Notes: generated by a model from the sequence alone, not told the origin. Counted from the first letter of the stretch, positions 42,814-51,350 are shown. The stretch is 64,000 nucleotides of DNA from Ostreiculturibacter nitratireducens (GCF_032670585.1 NZ_JAVQHL010000004.1:1-64000); one strand, 5' to 3'. Numbers and translations are program-made.

Positions 42814-44109
42814 TTACTCCGCTGCCATCGCGCCCATGCGGCCGCTGCGCTGCGCCTTGATCCGGTCCTCGATCTCTTCGCGGTAGTGCCGGATGAGACC
42901 CTGGATCGGCCATGCCGCCGCGTCGCCGAGCGCGCAGATGGTGTGTCCTTCGACCTGTTTCGTGACGTCGAACAGCATGTCGATCTCCTCGACCTGCGCC
43001 TCGCCCTTCACGAGCCGTTCCATCACCCGCATCATCCAGCCGGTGCCTTCCCGGCAAGGCGTGCACTGGCCGCAGCTCTCGTGCTTGTAGAATTTCGACA
43101 GCCGCCAGATCGCCTTTATGATGTCGACCGACTGGTCCATCACGATCACCGCCGCCGTGCCGAGGCCCGAGCGCTGCTCCCTCAGCCAGTCGAAGTCCAT
43201 GATCGCTTCGTCGCAGAGCTTAGCCGGCAGGACCGGGACCGACGATCCGCCCGGGATCACGGCCTTCAGGTTCTTCCAGCCGCCGCGCACGCCGCCGCAG
43301 TGACGCTCCAGCAGTTCCTGCAGCGGGATCGACATGGCTTCCTCGACCACGCAGGGGTTTTCGACATGGCCCGAGATCGCGAAAAGCTTGGTCCCGGTGT
43401 TGTTCGGGCGTCCGAAACCCGCGAACCAGTCGGCGCCCCGACGCAGGATCGTCGGCACCACGGCGATCGATTCCACGTTGTTCACGGTCGTCGGGCAGCC
43501 ATAGAGGCCCGCGCCCGCCGGGAACGGCGGCTTCATCCGCGGCATGCCCTTCTTGCCCTCAAGGGATTCCAGAAGCGCCGTCTCCTCGCCGCAGATGTAG
43601 GCACCCGCGCCGTGATGGACGTAGAGGTCGAAGTCGTAGCCCGACTTGCAGGCGTTCTTGCCCAGAAGCCCCGCGTCATAGGCCTCGTCGATCGCGGCCT
43701 GAAGGCATTCGCGCTCGCGGATGTATTCACCGCGGATGTAGATGTAGCCCGCGTTCGCGCCCATCGCGAAGCCGGCGATAAGGCAGCCCTCGATCAGCGT
43801 GTGCGGATCGTGGCGCATGATCTCGCGGTCCTTGCAGGTCCCGGGCTCGGATTCGTCGGCGTTGACGACGAGGTAGGAGGGGCGCCCGTCCGACTGCTTC
43901 GGCATGAACGACCACTTGAGGCCCGTGGGGAAGCCCGCGCCGCCCCGGCCCCGTAGCCCCGAAGCCTTCACCTGTTCCACGATCCAGTCGCGCCCCTTTG
44001 AAAGGAACTCGGCCGTGCCGTCCCAGTGCCCCCGCGCGCGGGCGCCCTTGAGGCTCCGGTCATGCATCCCGTAGAGGTTCGTGAAGATCCGGTCCTGATC
44101 CTTCAGCAT
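42814..44109 (-). CDS. nuoF: NADH-quinone oxidoreductase subunit F
   Basis: NuoF oxidises NADH with FMN and passes electrons to cluster N3. The 431-residue protein has LRGRGGAGFPTGLKWSFMP (NADH/FMN site), NADESEPGTCKDREIMRHDP, GAGAYICGEETALLESLEGK and the 4Fe-4S motif CGQCTPCREGTGW. It lies nine bases after the DUF5337 gene. Confidence 0.98.
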   Translation of the reverse strand: MLKDQDRIFTNLYGMHDRSLKGARARGHWDGTAEFLSKGRDWIVEQVKASGLRGRGGAGFPTGLKWSFMPKQSDGRPSYLVVNADESEPGTCKDREIMRHDPHTLIEGCLIAGFAMGANAGYIYIRGEYIRERECLQAAIDEAYDAGLLGKNACKSGYDFDLYVHHGAGAYICGEETALLESLEGKKGMPRMKPPFPAGAGLYGCPTTVNNVESIAVVPTILRRGADWFAGFGRPNNTGTKLFAISGHVENPCVVEEAMSIPLQELLERHCGGVRGGWKNLKAVIPGGSSVPVLPAKLCDEAIMDFDWLREQRSGLGTAAVIVMDQSVDIIKAIWRLSKFYKHESCGQCTPCREGTGWMMRVMERLVKGEAQVEEIDMLFDVTKQVEGHTICALGDAAAWPIQGLIRHYREEIEDRIKAQRSGRMGAMAAE

Positions 44110-44118
44110 CGCCTGCCC

Positions 44119-44349
44119 TCAGCTATCCTTGCGCCCGGCCTTCTGCCGCTGCCACAGTCCATAAGTCACAATCAGCGCCCAGAGGAAGGCCGCCAACGCG
44201 GCGAAGTCGAAGAGGAACGCGTAGTTCCCCGTCAGCCCCAGTTGCGGCCCAAGCCACTGAGCGCCAAGCCAGAGGACCACCGTGACGGCGATCACGATCG
44301 CCACCATCCGCCCCTGCCGCGCCAGTTCCTGGTCCTTCTTCCCGGTCAC
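44119..44349 (-). CDS. DUF5337 two-helix membrane protein in the nuo operon
   Basis: Starting at GTG 44349 the protein has 76 residues: a short charged head (TGKKDQELARQGRM), then two hydrophobic helices (VAIVIAVTVVLWLGAQWLG and YAFLFDFAALAAFLWALIVT) and a charged tail. This is the layout of DUF5337, a family found next to nuoE/nuoF in Rhodobacterales. A longer frame reaches 44406, but it begins inside the nuoE coding region and adds only an Arg-rich stretch. The GTG follows the nuoE stop by 11 bases. Function is unknown. Confidence 0.8.
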   Translation of the reverse strand: MTGKKDQELARQGRMVAIVIAVTVVLWLGAQWLGPQLGLTGNYAFLFDFAALAAFLWALIVTYGLWQRQKAGRKDS

Positions 44350-44360
44350 TCTGCCCCGCC

Positions 44361-45383
44361 TCAGCCTTTCTTGCCCTCGGCCAGTTCTTTCGCCTGCTCG
44401 ACCCAATTGTCGCGGCTCACCCGGCCCTTGAAGCCCTCAAGGTTCTCGTCCACCCAGGCCACTTCCTCCTCGGTCCAGGCCGCGACCTGATCGAAGTGGA
44501 AATAGCCCATGCTATGCAATAGCGCCTCGAGCTTCGGGCCAACGCCCTTGATCCGCTTGAGGTCGTCCGCACCGCCCTTGCGCGCCGCCTTCAGAACCTT
44601 GGGCTGCTTGCCGGCGGCGGGCTTGGCCTCCGCCTTTGCCGCAGCCGGTTTAGCAGCAGGCTTCGCCTCGGCCGCCTTGGCCGGCCTGGCCTTGCCGGAG
44701 GGCGCCTCCGTCCCGTCGATGCGCTTCACCGTGTCTTGCCAGACGACCGCACGCTCGACGCTCGCGTTGTATTCGGCGCGTCCCGCTGCGTATTCCGTCA
44801 GGCTCGTCAGCCCCGACTTCGGCTCGGCGGCATAGCGGCCGTTCTGCGGGCCCGGCACCGGGACCTTCCCGCCGCGCAGTTCCTCGATGATCTCGGCCAG
44901 CCGGGCGGCGGTGAGATCCTCGTAATAGTCCTTGCCGATCTGCGCCATCGGGGCGTTGCCGCAGGCGCCGAGGCATTCGACCTCTTCCCAGCTGAACTTG
45001 CCGTCGGCCGAAAGCTCATGCGCGCGCGGCGCGATCTTTTCCTTGCAGACCGCAACAAGGTCCTCCGCCCCGCAGATCATGCACGACAGCGTGCCGCAGA
45101 TCTGGACATGCGCGACCGAGCCCACGGGCTGCAGCTGGAACATGAAGTAGAAGGTCGCCACTTCGAGCGCCCGGATATGGGGCATGCCCAGCATGTCCGC
45201 GACATGCTCGATCGCCGGACGGGAGAGCCAGCCTTCCTGCTCCTGCGCGCGCCACAGAAGCGGGATGACGGCCGAAGCCTGACGCCCTTCCGGGTATTTT
45301 CGCATCTGAGCTTCCGCCCAGGCCCGGTTCGCGGGCGTGAAGGCGAAGCTTTCAGGCTGTTCGTGATGAAGACGACGGAGCAT
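44361..45383 (-). CDS. nuoE: NADH-quinone oxidoreductase subunit E with C-terminal helix-hairpin-helix-like extension
   Basis: NuoE holds the 2Fe-2S cluster N1a; its ligands are seen in ICGTLSC and ECLGACGNAP. The first ~190 residues form the thioredoxin-like domain. The protein extends to 340 residues through a Lys/Ala/Pro-rich linker (about residues 225-265) into a segment DLKRIKGVGPKLEALLHSMG that resembles a helix-hairpin-helix DNA- or protein-binding fold. Similar extensions occur in other alphaproteobacterial NuoE proteins. The start overlaps the stop of the 42-residue ORF. Confidence 0.95.
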   Translation of the reverse strand: MLRRLHHEQPESFAFTPANRAWAEAQMRKYPEGRQASAVIPLLWRAQEQEGWLSRPAIEHVADMLGMPHIRALEVATFYFMFQLQPVGSVAHVQICGTLSCMICGAEDLVAVCKEKIAPRAHELSADGKFSWEEVECLGACGNAPMAQIGKDYYEDLTAARLAEIIEELRGGKVPVPGPQNGRYAAEPKSGLTSLTEYAAGRAEYNASVERAVVWQDTVKRIDGTEAPSGKARPAKAAEAKPAAKPAAAKAEAKPAAGKQPKVLKAARKGGADDLKRIKGVGPKLEALLHSMGYFHFDQVAAWTEEEVAWVDENLEGFKGRVSRDNWVEQAKELAEGKKG

Positions 45384-45511
45384 CAGTGCACCCCCAAGGC
45401 AACGGTGCCGGCCATGTCGGCCGAAAAGGCGGCCACGGGCAGCGGATCAGTTCCAACGCCCATGACGGTGAAAACGGAAGGCAGCCCGGGTGTGCCGTTC
45501 TTGCCCAACAT
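45383..45511 (-). CDS. 42-residue ORF coupled to both nuoD and nuoE
   Basis: An ATG at 45511 shares its A with the nuoD TGA (TGATG), and the ORF's own TGA shares its A with the nuoE ATG (TGATG). The frame thus fills the nuoD-nuoE gap exactly with 42 codons. The peptide begins MLGKNGTPGLPSVFTVMGVG and is small, neutral and weakly hydrophobic, with no Cys and no charged runs. Double stop-start overlap is strong evidence for translation, since a non-coding spacer would rarely keep both. It may be a complex I accessory peptide or simply a coupling device; I know no homologue. Confidence 0.65.
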   Translation of the reverse strand: MLGKNGTPGLPSVFTVMGVGTDPLPVAAFSADMAGTVALGVH

Positions 45512-46725
45512 CAGCGGTCCACCTCCCCGAACACGATGTCCATCGTGCCGATGATCGCGGAGACGTCGGCCAGCATGTGGCCCTTGGCCACGTAGTCCAT
45601 CGACTGCAGGTGCAGGTAGCCCGGCGCGCGCAGCTTCACCCGGTAGGGTTTGTTGGTGCCATCGGCGACGAGGTAGACCCCGAACTCGCCCTTCGGCGCC
45701 TCGACGGCGGCATAGACTTCGCCCGCGGGCACGTGGAAGCCCTCGGTGTAGAGCTTGAAGTGGTGAATCAGCGCCTCCATCGAGCGCTTCATCTCGCCCC
45801 GCTTCGGCGGCGTGATCTTGCCGCGGGCCAGAACGTCGCCCTGCCCTTCCGGCGCGCGCAGCTTGGCGATCGCCTGCTTGATGATCTTGAGGCTCTCGCG
45901 CATCTCCGCCATCCGGCAGAGGTAGCGGTCATAGCAGTCGCCGTTCTTGCCGACCGGGATCATGAAGTCGAACTCGTCGTAGCACTCGTAGGGCTGCGAC
46001 CGCCGCAGGTCCCAAGCGAGTCCCGAACCGCGCACCATCACGCCGGAATAACCCCAGTTCAGGATATCTTCCTCGGAGATGATGCCGATGTCGGCGTTGC
46101 GCTGCTTGAAGATCCGGTTGTCGGTCAGCAGCCCGTCGATGTCATCGAGCACCTTCGGGAACTGGTCGGCCCAGTCGTCGATGTCGTTGATCAGCGCCTC
46201 GGGCAGGTCCTGGTGGACCCCGCCGGGACGGAAATACGCGGCGTGAAGCCGCGCGCCGCAGGCCCGCTCGTAGAAGACCATGAGCTTTTCACGCTCTTCG
46301 AAGCCCCAGAGAGGCGGCGTCAGCGCGCCGACGTCCATGGCCTGCGTCGTGACGTTGAGCAGGTGGTTCAGGATCCGCCCGATCTCGGAGTAGAGCACCC
46401 GGATCAGCGAGGCGCGCCGCGGAACCGTGACGCCCGTCAGCTTCTCGATCGCGAGGCACCAGGCATGTTCCTGGTTCATCGGCGCCACGTAGTCGAGGCG
46501 GTCGAGATAGGGCAGGTTCTGAAGGTAGGTGCGGCTCTCCATCAGCTTTTCGGTGCCGCGGTGCAGAAGCCCGATGTGCGGGTCCGCACGCTCGACGATC
46601 TCACCGTCGAGTTCCAGCACCATCCGCAGCACGCCGTGCGCCGCCGGGTGCTGAGGCCCGAAGTTGATGTTGAAGTTGCGGATCCGCTGTTCGCCGGTCA
46701 GCGCGTCGTCGAAGCTGCCATCCAT
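45511..46725 (-). CDS. nuoD: NADH-quinone oxidoreductase subunit D
   Basis: NuoD is the 49-kDa quinone-site subunit. The 404-residue protein shows NINFGPQHPAAHGVLRMVLE, the HRGTEKLMESRTYLQNLPYL block trimmed to HRGTEKLMESRTYLQ, CARGRA-like ACGARLHAAYFRPGGVHQDL trimmed to ARLHAAYFRPGGV, and the conserved PKGEFGVYL. It is separate from nuoC (not fused as in E. coli) and follows the sulfotransferase-like gene by four bases. Confidence 0.97.
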   Translation of the reverse strand: MDGSFDDALTGEQRIRNFNINFGPQHPAAHGVLRMVLELDGEIVERADPHIGLLHRGTEKLMESRTYLQNLPYLDRLDYVAPMNQEHAWCLAIEKLTGVTVPRRASLIRVLYSEIGRILNHLLNVTTQAMDVGALTPPLWGFEEREKLMVFYERACGARLHAAYFRPGGVHQDLPEALINDIDDWADQFPKVLDDIDGLLTDNRIFKQRNADIGIISEEDILNWGYSGVMVRGSGLAWDLRRSQPYECYDEFDFMIPVGKNGDCYDRYLCRMAEMRESLKIIKQAIAKLRAPEGQGDVLARGKITPPKRGEMKRSMEALIHHFKLYTEGFHVPAGEVYAAVEAPKGEFGVYLVADGTNKPYRVKLRAPGYLHLQSMDYVAKGHMLADVSAIIGTMDIVFGEVDR

Positions 46726-46729
46726 GATC

Positions 46730-47668
46730 TCAGACCTCCGTCAATGCCCTGCGCCACGATTGCGGCAGCCGGCCCATCGTCCGTTCAACGTATTCGTATT
46801 GCGGCCGCAGCCAGTCGCGCGCCGCCCGTACCTGCGCCGGCTCCATCGCCAGCGCAACACCTTCATGCACCCGCCGGCCGAGATCGGCCGGCCGCTCGGC
46901 GATGCCGAGAAAGGCACAGACCGCCCGGATGCCCGGCACGGTCAGCAATTCCTCGTAAAAGGCGACCAGAACCCGCGACGGATCGACCGCCGCGTTCAGC
47001 CGCTCCAGCGCCCCGCGGTAGTCGGAACGCACCGCGATTTCCGTCTCGCGCCCGGCGATCACGCCGTCGAGAATGCGCGCCGCGCGTCCCCTGGCGACCT
47101 TGCCTTCGCCGTCGCGCCGACGCGCCATCATGCGCACGTGGCTCCACAGACGCGCGACCGGGTCGCGCAGGATGTAGAGGAACCGCACATCCGGCAGGAG
47201 CGCCGCCATCCCGCGCAGCCTTTCGGCCGACAGGAGGGAATATGCGGGCGTGATGTCCGCGACGAGCTTCTCCTCGCCGCGCCCCTCGGTCAGGTAGGCG
47301 ACGTAGGCAGCCTCGTCGACAGGCTTCCGGAGAAGCTTGAGTAGCGCCTTGAGGTCGGCGAGCTCCGCGGCCAGGTCGAGGGCACGGGCGGGGCCGGCAG
47401 AGGCCAGCGCCTCCTCGACCCGAGCGATCCGCGCCTTCACGTCGGACCGGGCCCACGTCGCGTCCAGGTCGTGGCAGTCGAAGTAGTGAAGTTCCTTCGT
47501 GCCCCTCAGGTGGCAATCGGGGTGCCCCGACAGGTAGTCGTAAAGCCAGGACGTGCCCGCCTTCGTCGCGCCGACGCAGAACAGAAGTGTTGGCGCCCCC
47601 TCCACCGGATCAGGCCCCCGAAGCCGCGCAACGGCCGGCGCGATGGCCGGAAAGGGATGCACCCGCAA
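46730..47668 (-). CDS. Sulfotransferase-like protein inserted between nuoC and nuoD
   Basis: The protein has the PAPS-binding 5'-phosphosulfate loop GATKAGTSWLYDYLS (residues 33-47) and the 3'-phosphate motif YILRDPVARLWSHVR with the conserved Arg and Ser. This places it among the sulfotransferase/heparan-sulfate-type family. Acceptor is unknown. The longest frame uses TTG at 47668, three bases after the nuoC stop; GTG 47662 or a GTG about 21 codons further on (just before LLFCVGAT) are possible starts. It is an unrelated enzyme in the nuo operon, sharing strand and spacing with its neighbours. Confidence 0.85.
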   Translation of the reverse strand: MRVHPFPAIAPAVARLRGPDPVEGAPTLLFCVGATKAGTSWLYDYLSGHPDCHLRGTKELHYFDCHDLDATWARSDVKARIARVEEALASAGPARALDLAAELADLKALLKLLRKPVDEAAYVAYLTEGRGEEKLVADITPAYSLLSAERLRGMAALLPDVRFLYILRDPVARLWSHVRMMARRRDGEGKVARGRAARILDGVIAGRETEIAVRSDYRGALERLNAAVDPSRVLVAFYEELLTVPGIRAVCAFLGIAERPADLGRRVHEGVALAMEPAQVRAARDWLRPQYEYVERTMGRLPQSWRRALTEV

Positions 47669-47671
47669 CGG

Positions 47672-48280
47672 TCATTTCGCGGCGTCTTTCTTCTCGTCAC
47701 CCGGAAGGATGTATTCGGCACCTTCCCAGGGCGACAGGAAATCGAACTGCCGGTATTCCTGCACCAGTTTCACCGGCTCGTAGACGACGCGCTTCTGCGC
47801 TTCGTCGTAACGCACTTCGGTGTAGCCAGTGGTCGGGAAGTCCTTTCGCAGCGGATGCCCGCGGAAGCCGTAGTCGGTGAGGATCCGGCGCAGGTCCGGA
47901 TGGCCCGTGAACACGATCCCGAACATGTCGAAGACCTCGCGCTCGAACCAGTTGGCCGAGGGGTGGACGCCCGTGACCGAGGCAACCATCTCGTCCTCGC
48001 GCGCGGCGACTTTCACCCGGATCCGATGGTTCTGGTACATCGACAGGAGGTGATAGACCACGTCGAAGCGCGCCTCGCGCTCGGGGTAGTCCACCGCCGT
48101 GATGTCGACGAGCGTCGAGAACCGGCAGGCACGGTCAGCCTTCAGGAATTCGATGAACCCGGGCAACGAGTTGAGCGTCGCCGTGACGTTGAGTTCGCCA
48201 TAGGCGACTTCCCAGTTCAGCACGCAATCGGGCCGTTTCACCTCGATGAGGGCGCCGAGTTCCATCAGGGCTTCGGTCAT
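47672..48280 (-). CDS. nuoC: NADH-quinone oxidoreductase subunit C
   Basis: NuoC is the 30-kDa subunit next to the quinone site. From ATG 48280 the protein has 202 residues, including VDITAVDYPEREARFDVVYH, REVFDMFGIVFTGHPDLRRIL trimmed to REVFDMFGIVFTGHPDLRR, and the C-terminal GYTEVRYDEAQKRVVYEP. GAGGAGGAAGG precedes the ATG. The frame continues upstream into nuoB, but that part has no NuoC similarity. Confidence 0.95.
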   Translation of the reverse strand: MTEALMELGALIEVKRPDCVLNWEVAYGELNVTATLNSLPGFIEFLKADRACRFSTLVDITAVDYPEREARFDVVYHLLSMYQNHRIRVKVAAREDEMVASVTGVHPSANWFEREVFDMFGIVFTGHPDLRRILTDYGFRGHPLRKDFPTTGYTEVRYDEAQKRVVYEPVKLVQEYRQFDFLSPWEGAEYILPGDEKKDAAK

Positions 48281-48290
48281 GCCTTCCTCC

Positions 48291-48815
48291 TCAGCGAACG
48301 AGCGTGCCGGTGCGGCGAATGCGGCGCTGCAACTGCAGGATGCCGTAGAGCAGAGCTTCCGCCGTGGGCGGGCAGCCGGGGACGTAGATGTCGACCGGCA
48401 CGATCCGGTCGCAGCCACGAACGACAGAGTAGCTGTAGTGGTAATAGCCGCCGCCGTTGGCGCAGGACCCCATCGAGATCACGTAGCGCGGCTCCGGCAT
48501 CTGGTCGTAGACCTTGCGAAGCGCGGGGGCCATCTTGTTCGTCAGCGTGCCCGCGACGATCATCAGGTCCGATTGGCGCGGGGAGGCGCGCGGCGCGGTG
48601 CCGAAACGCTCGAGATCGTAGCGGGGCATCGAGGTGTGCATCATCTCGACCGCGCAGCACGCGAGGCCGAAAGTCATCCAGTGCAGCGAGCCGTTGCGCG
48701 CCCAGTTGATCACGTCTTCGGTCGTGGTCAGCAGGAAACCCTTGTCCTGCAGCTCGCGGTTCAGGGCCTCGGTGGCGACCTCGCGGTCGGCCCCCGCGGT
48801 GTTCATGCCCGTCAT
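48291..48815 (-). CDS. nuoB: NADH-quinone oxidoreductase subunit B
   Basis: NuoB carries cluster N2, the last carrier before quinone. It has the tandem cysteines FGLACCAVEMMH, GSCANGGGYYHYSYSVVRGCD trimmed to GSCANGGGYY, and VPGCPPTAEALLYGI. With ATG 48815 (TGATG overlap with nuoA) it is 174 residues; an ATG three codons earlier at 48824 has a slightly better AAAGGGG leader and would give 177 residues. Both are close to the family length. Confidence 0.96.
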   Translation of the reverse strand: MTGMNTAGADREVATEALNRELQDKGFLLTTTEDVINWARNGSLHWMTFGLACCAVEMMHTSMPRYDLERFGTAPRASPRQSDLMIVAGTLTNKMAPALRKVYDQMPEPRYVISMGSCANGGGYYHYSYSVVRGCDRIVPVDIYVPGCPPTAEALLYGILQLQRRIRRTGTLVR

Positions 48816-49180
48816 CACGCCCATTCCAGCGCCCCTTTCTTCCATTCGTAGGCGAAGCCCACGGTCAGCACGGCGAGGAACACCATCATTGACCAGAAGG
48901 CCACGTCCGACAGGCTCCCGAAGGCCACGGCCCAGGGGAACAGGAAGGCGACTTCGAGGTCGAAGATGATGAAGAGGATCGAGACGAGGTAGAACCGGAC
49001 GTCGAACTTCATCCGCGCGTCGTCGAAGGCATTGAATCCGCATTCATAGGCCGAAACCTTCTCGGGGTCCGGATGCCGGACCGCGATGATCGCCGCGGCA
49101 AGAATGAGAACAAGGCCGAGGCCGACGGCCATGGCGAGGAAGATCAGGATCGGAAGGTATTCGCGCAACAGATCGTCCAC
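48815..49180 (-). CDS. nuoA: NADH-quinone oxidoreductase subunit A
   Basis: NuoA is a three-helix membrane subunit and the first gene of the operon. The 121-residue protein has three hydrophobic segments, the conserved KVSAYECGFNAFDDARMKFDVRFYL trimmed to YECGFNAFDDARMKFDVRFY with the quinone-loop Cys, and DLEVAFLFPWAVAF. A predicted promoter lies 40-75 bases upstream. Confidence 0.96.
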   Translation of the reverse strand: MDDLLREYLPILIFLAMAVGLGLVLILAAAIIAVRHPDPEKVSAYECGFNAFDDARMKFDVRFYLVSILFIIFDLEVAFLFPWAVAFGSLSDVAFWSMMVFLAVLTVGFAYEWKKGALEWA

Positions 49181-49227
49181 CGGCTGCTCCTTCGACTGGC
49201 GTTCACGGGACGTGCCCTATCGGGGTC

Positions 49228-49256
49228 CGTTTACTCCCACGCCTTGGCGGGGTCAA
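49228..49256 (-). promoter_or_regulatory. Predicted promoter of the nuo operon
   Basis: On the minus strand TTGACC (49251-49256) is followed after exactly 17 bases by TAAACG (49228-49233), a fair -35 and a weak -10. Transcription would begin near 49221, giving a leader of about 40 bases before nuoA. No other sequence in the 221-base gap between nuoA and the TPR gene looks better. Confidence 0.45.
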
Positions 49257-49332
49257 CCGACGGAGAGGCCGCCGGGACGGCGAATTTCGGTTTGTCCCGA
49301 CATGATTCCACCGAGCACGGGAACTGCGTATT

Positions 49333-49350
49333 TGCCTTGCCTGCAAGGCA
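49333..49350. other. Palindrome between the TPR gene and the nuo operon
   Basis: TGCCTTGC (49333-49340) and GCAAGGCA (49343-49350) make an 8-bp inverted repeat with a two-base centre, 52 bases after the TPR gene stop and about 80 bases upstream of the predicted nuo -35. No T-run follows. It could be a weak terminator or an operator. Confidence 0.3.
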
Positions 49351-49401
49351 CCCGGCCCCGCCCTGCACAGGTCAGGACCGGCCCTGGTCAAAGGTCGGCG
49401 G

Positions 49402-51285
49402 TCAGGTGCTCTTCCGCTCCGGAAGATTCTCCTCGTCTTCGTCGTCCGGCTTCGACTCGGGTTCAGCCTCCTCGCCCACCTCCGCCTCGGGCTCGGGCGC
49501 CGCCTCAGGCTCAGCCTCAGGCTTGGCCTCGGATTTCTCCCCGGCCTCCGAAGCCGGCTTCGGCCCTGCCTTCTCCTCGGCTTTCGCCTCGGTTTCGTCG
49601 TCCGCCGTTTCCTGTGCCTCCGCCTCCGCGCCCGGACGGCCGAGTTCGCGCATGTAGAGCATCTGCGCCTGGGCCCAGATTGTCTGCGGATCATCCTCGC
49701 CCTGCACGTCCGGCCGGCGGCGCATGTTCCAGATGTCGCGGAAGACGAGTTCGGCTTCCTGATAGCGCCCCTGCGCGCCGACCGTCGCGGCGAGGTCGTG
49801 CCGGGTCGCGAGCGTCAGTGGATGCTCTGGCGAAGGCGCACCGGGGCCAGCGAGAACGCCAAGAAGCTCCCGGAACTCCTTCTCCGCCGCCTCGAAGCGG
49901 CCCTGCCGCGCGAGTTCCACCGCCATGTTGTGCCAGATGGCCAGCGTGTCGCTGTGCATTTCGCCGAAGTCCTCGGACGACCTGAAGATCGGCAGAAGCT
50001 CCCGGAACTGCGCCTCGGCTTCGGCGTTGCGGCCCTGGCGACCGATCTCGTGAGCCAGATTCGCCCGTGTCACCAGCGTGCGCGGATGCATCTCGCCCAG
50101 CGAATCCTGCGTTCGGCGATGCTCGTAGAGGCGGCGCAACTCGATTTCGGTTTCGCTGACCGCGGCGCCTTCTTCGGGCTCGCCGGACGCCTCCGCACTC
50201 TCGGCCCCCCGCACAGCGCGCAGCGGCACGACGCGCGGCATCTGGGCAACCTTTCCACCGCCCGCCTCTTTCGTGTCGCCCGCCGGTTCCGCGCCCTCCA
50301 TCCCGGCTTCCGCCTCGGTCGTGGAAGGCGTTTCCCCTATTGCCGTTGCGCCGCTGGCCATCACGCCGAGGCCCAGGGCCAGTTCCCCGATGCGCGACCG
50401 TGCCAGGAACGTTCGAGCCGCGGACCGCAGTTCGTCAGGCTCCCAGCCTGACAACTCCACCTCCCGGCCGACCCGGTGGCGGCTTCGCTCCAGGATCGTG
50501 CTGACCTTGACGTTGGTGTCGAGACGCACGATGCGCCAGGCCAGCTTTTCGGCCTCGGACATGGTCTCGTAGAGACGGAGCTCCGCGGCCTCTTCCACCG
50601 CGTCGAGCATTTCCCGGCATGCCTTGCGCTTCGGCTCCGCCGCGAGCGCACCCCATGCATTCAGCCGTGCCGCCTCGATATCCTCTTTCGACCTCGCCGT
50701 AGCGAGCTGTTCGCGCGCGAGGCGAAGGTAGGTATCGGAAAGCGCTGGCCTCAACGGGTCCAGGCCACCCGGAGGCAGCTGGATCGCGCTTGTCCCCGGC
50801 CGTTCCGAACGGGGCCGCTGCGCACCGGTCAACTGGCGCGGATCGCGCGATACGATCCGCTCGCTGCGCACGCGCAGGCCTCCGGCTTCCGGGCGCGGAG
50901 TCTCGGCATGGACGGCCGTCGGATGCACCGGCGTCGGATGGGGCGTTTCCGGCTGGACCGGCCGGGGCTGAACCGACTTCGGTCGCGCGGGCCTCAGTCT
51001 TTCGGGCTTCGCGCTCTCCGGTATCGCGCTCTCTCGCTTCTCGTCCGGTTCCGCCTTCTCCGCGCGTTCCTCAAGCCTGGGCATCCGGAAACTTGGCACT
51101 TCCTCGATCTCGCGACGCCGCGGGAAGTAGCGCCACGCCAGGGAGACGACCCAGATCAGGAGCAGCGCGCCACCGACATAGGGTGTAACCTCCCGCACGT
51201 CGGGGTTTGAGAAAAGTCGTTCCGAAATCACGCCCAGATCATTCAGGATCTGCGCAACGGCGGACCAGAACCCGTCCATTGCCAC
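49402..51285 (-). CDS. Membrane-anchored tetratricopeptide-repeat protein
   Basis: The 627-residue protein has one membrane segment (VGGALLLIWVVSLAWRYF, about residues 37-54), then a Pro/Arg/Glu-rich region, a helical region with LRLAREQLATARSKEDIEA at about residues 190-260, and at about residues 410-560 three TPR-like units in which DTLAIWHNMAVELARQGRFE is a good example. The tail (from about residue 565) is an Ala/Glu/Lys/Pro-rich low-complexity stretch. TPRs are protein-binding; no enzyme motif is seen. It is a stand-alone gene downstream of the liu operon on the same strand, so read-through is possible. No family name was recognised. Confidence 0.75.
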   Translation of the reverse strand: MAMDGFWSAVAQILNDLGVISERLFSNPDVREVTPYVGGALLLIWVVSLAWRYFPRRREIEEVPSFRMPRLEERAEKAEPDEKRESAIPESAKPERLRPARPKSVQPRPVQPETPHPTPVHPTAVHAETPRPEAGGLRVRSERIVSRDPRQLTGAQRPRSERPGTSAIQLPPGGLDPLRPALSDTYLRLAREQLATARSKEDIEAARLNAWGALAAEPKRKACREMLDAVEEAAELRLYETMSEAEKLAWRIVRLDTNVKVSTILERSRHRVGREVELSGWEPDELRSAARTFLARSRIGELALGLGVMASGATAIGETPSTTEAEAGMEGAEPAGDTKEAGGGKVAQMPRVVPLRAVRGAESAEASGEPEEGAAVSETEIELRRLYEHRRTQDSLGEMHPRTLVTRANLAHEIGRQGRNAEAEAQFRELLPIFRSSEDFGEMHSDTLAIWHNMAVELARQGRFEAAEKEFRELLGVLAGPGAPSPEHPLTLATRHDLAATVGAQGRYQEAELVFRDIWNMRRRPDVQGEDDPQTIWAQAQMLYMRELGRPGAEAEAQETADDETEAKAEEKAGPKPASEAGEKSEAKPEAEPEAAPEPEAEVGEEAEPESKPDDEDEENLPERKST

Positions 51286-51350
51286 CCTCCAAACTGCAAT
51301 GCACGAAGGTTATGGCATTTCAAAACCCGTGCCTAGCGCCATGACCCTGA

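Noticed and set aside
49333..49350. Palindrome considered as a terminator of the TPR gene
   Set aside because: No T-run follows, so it is only listed as a palindrome of unknown role.
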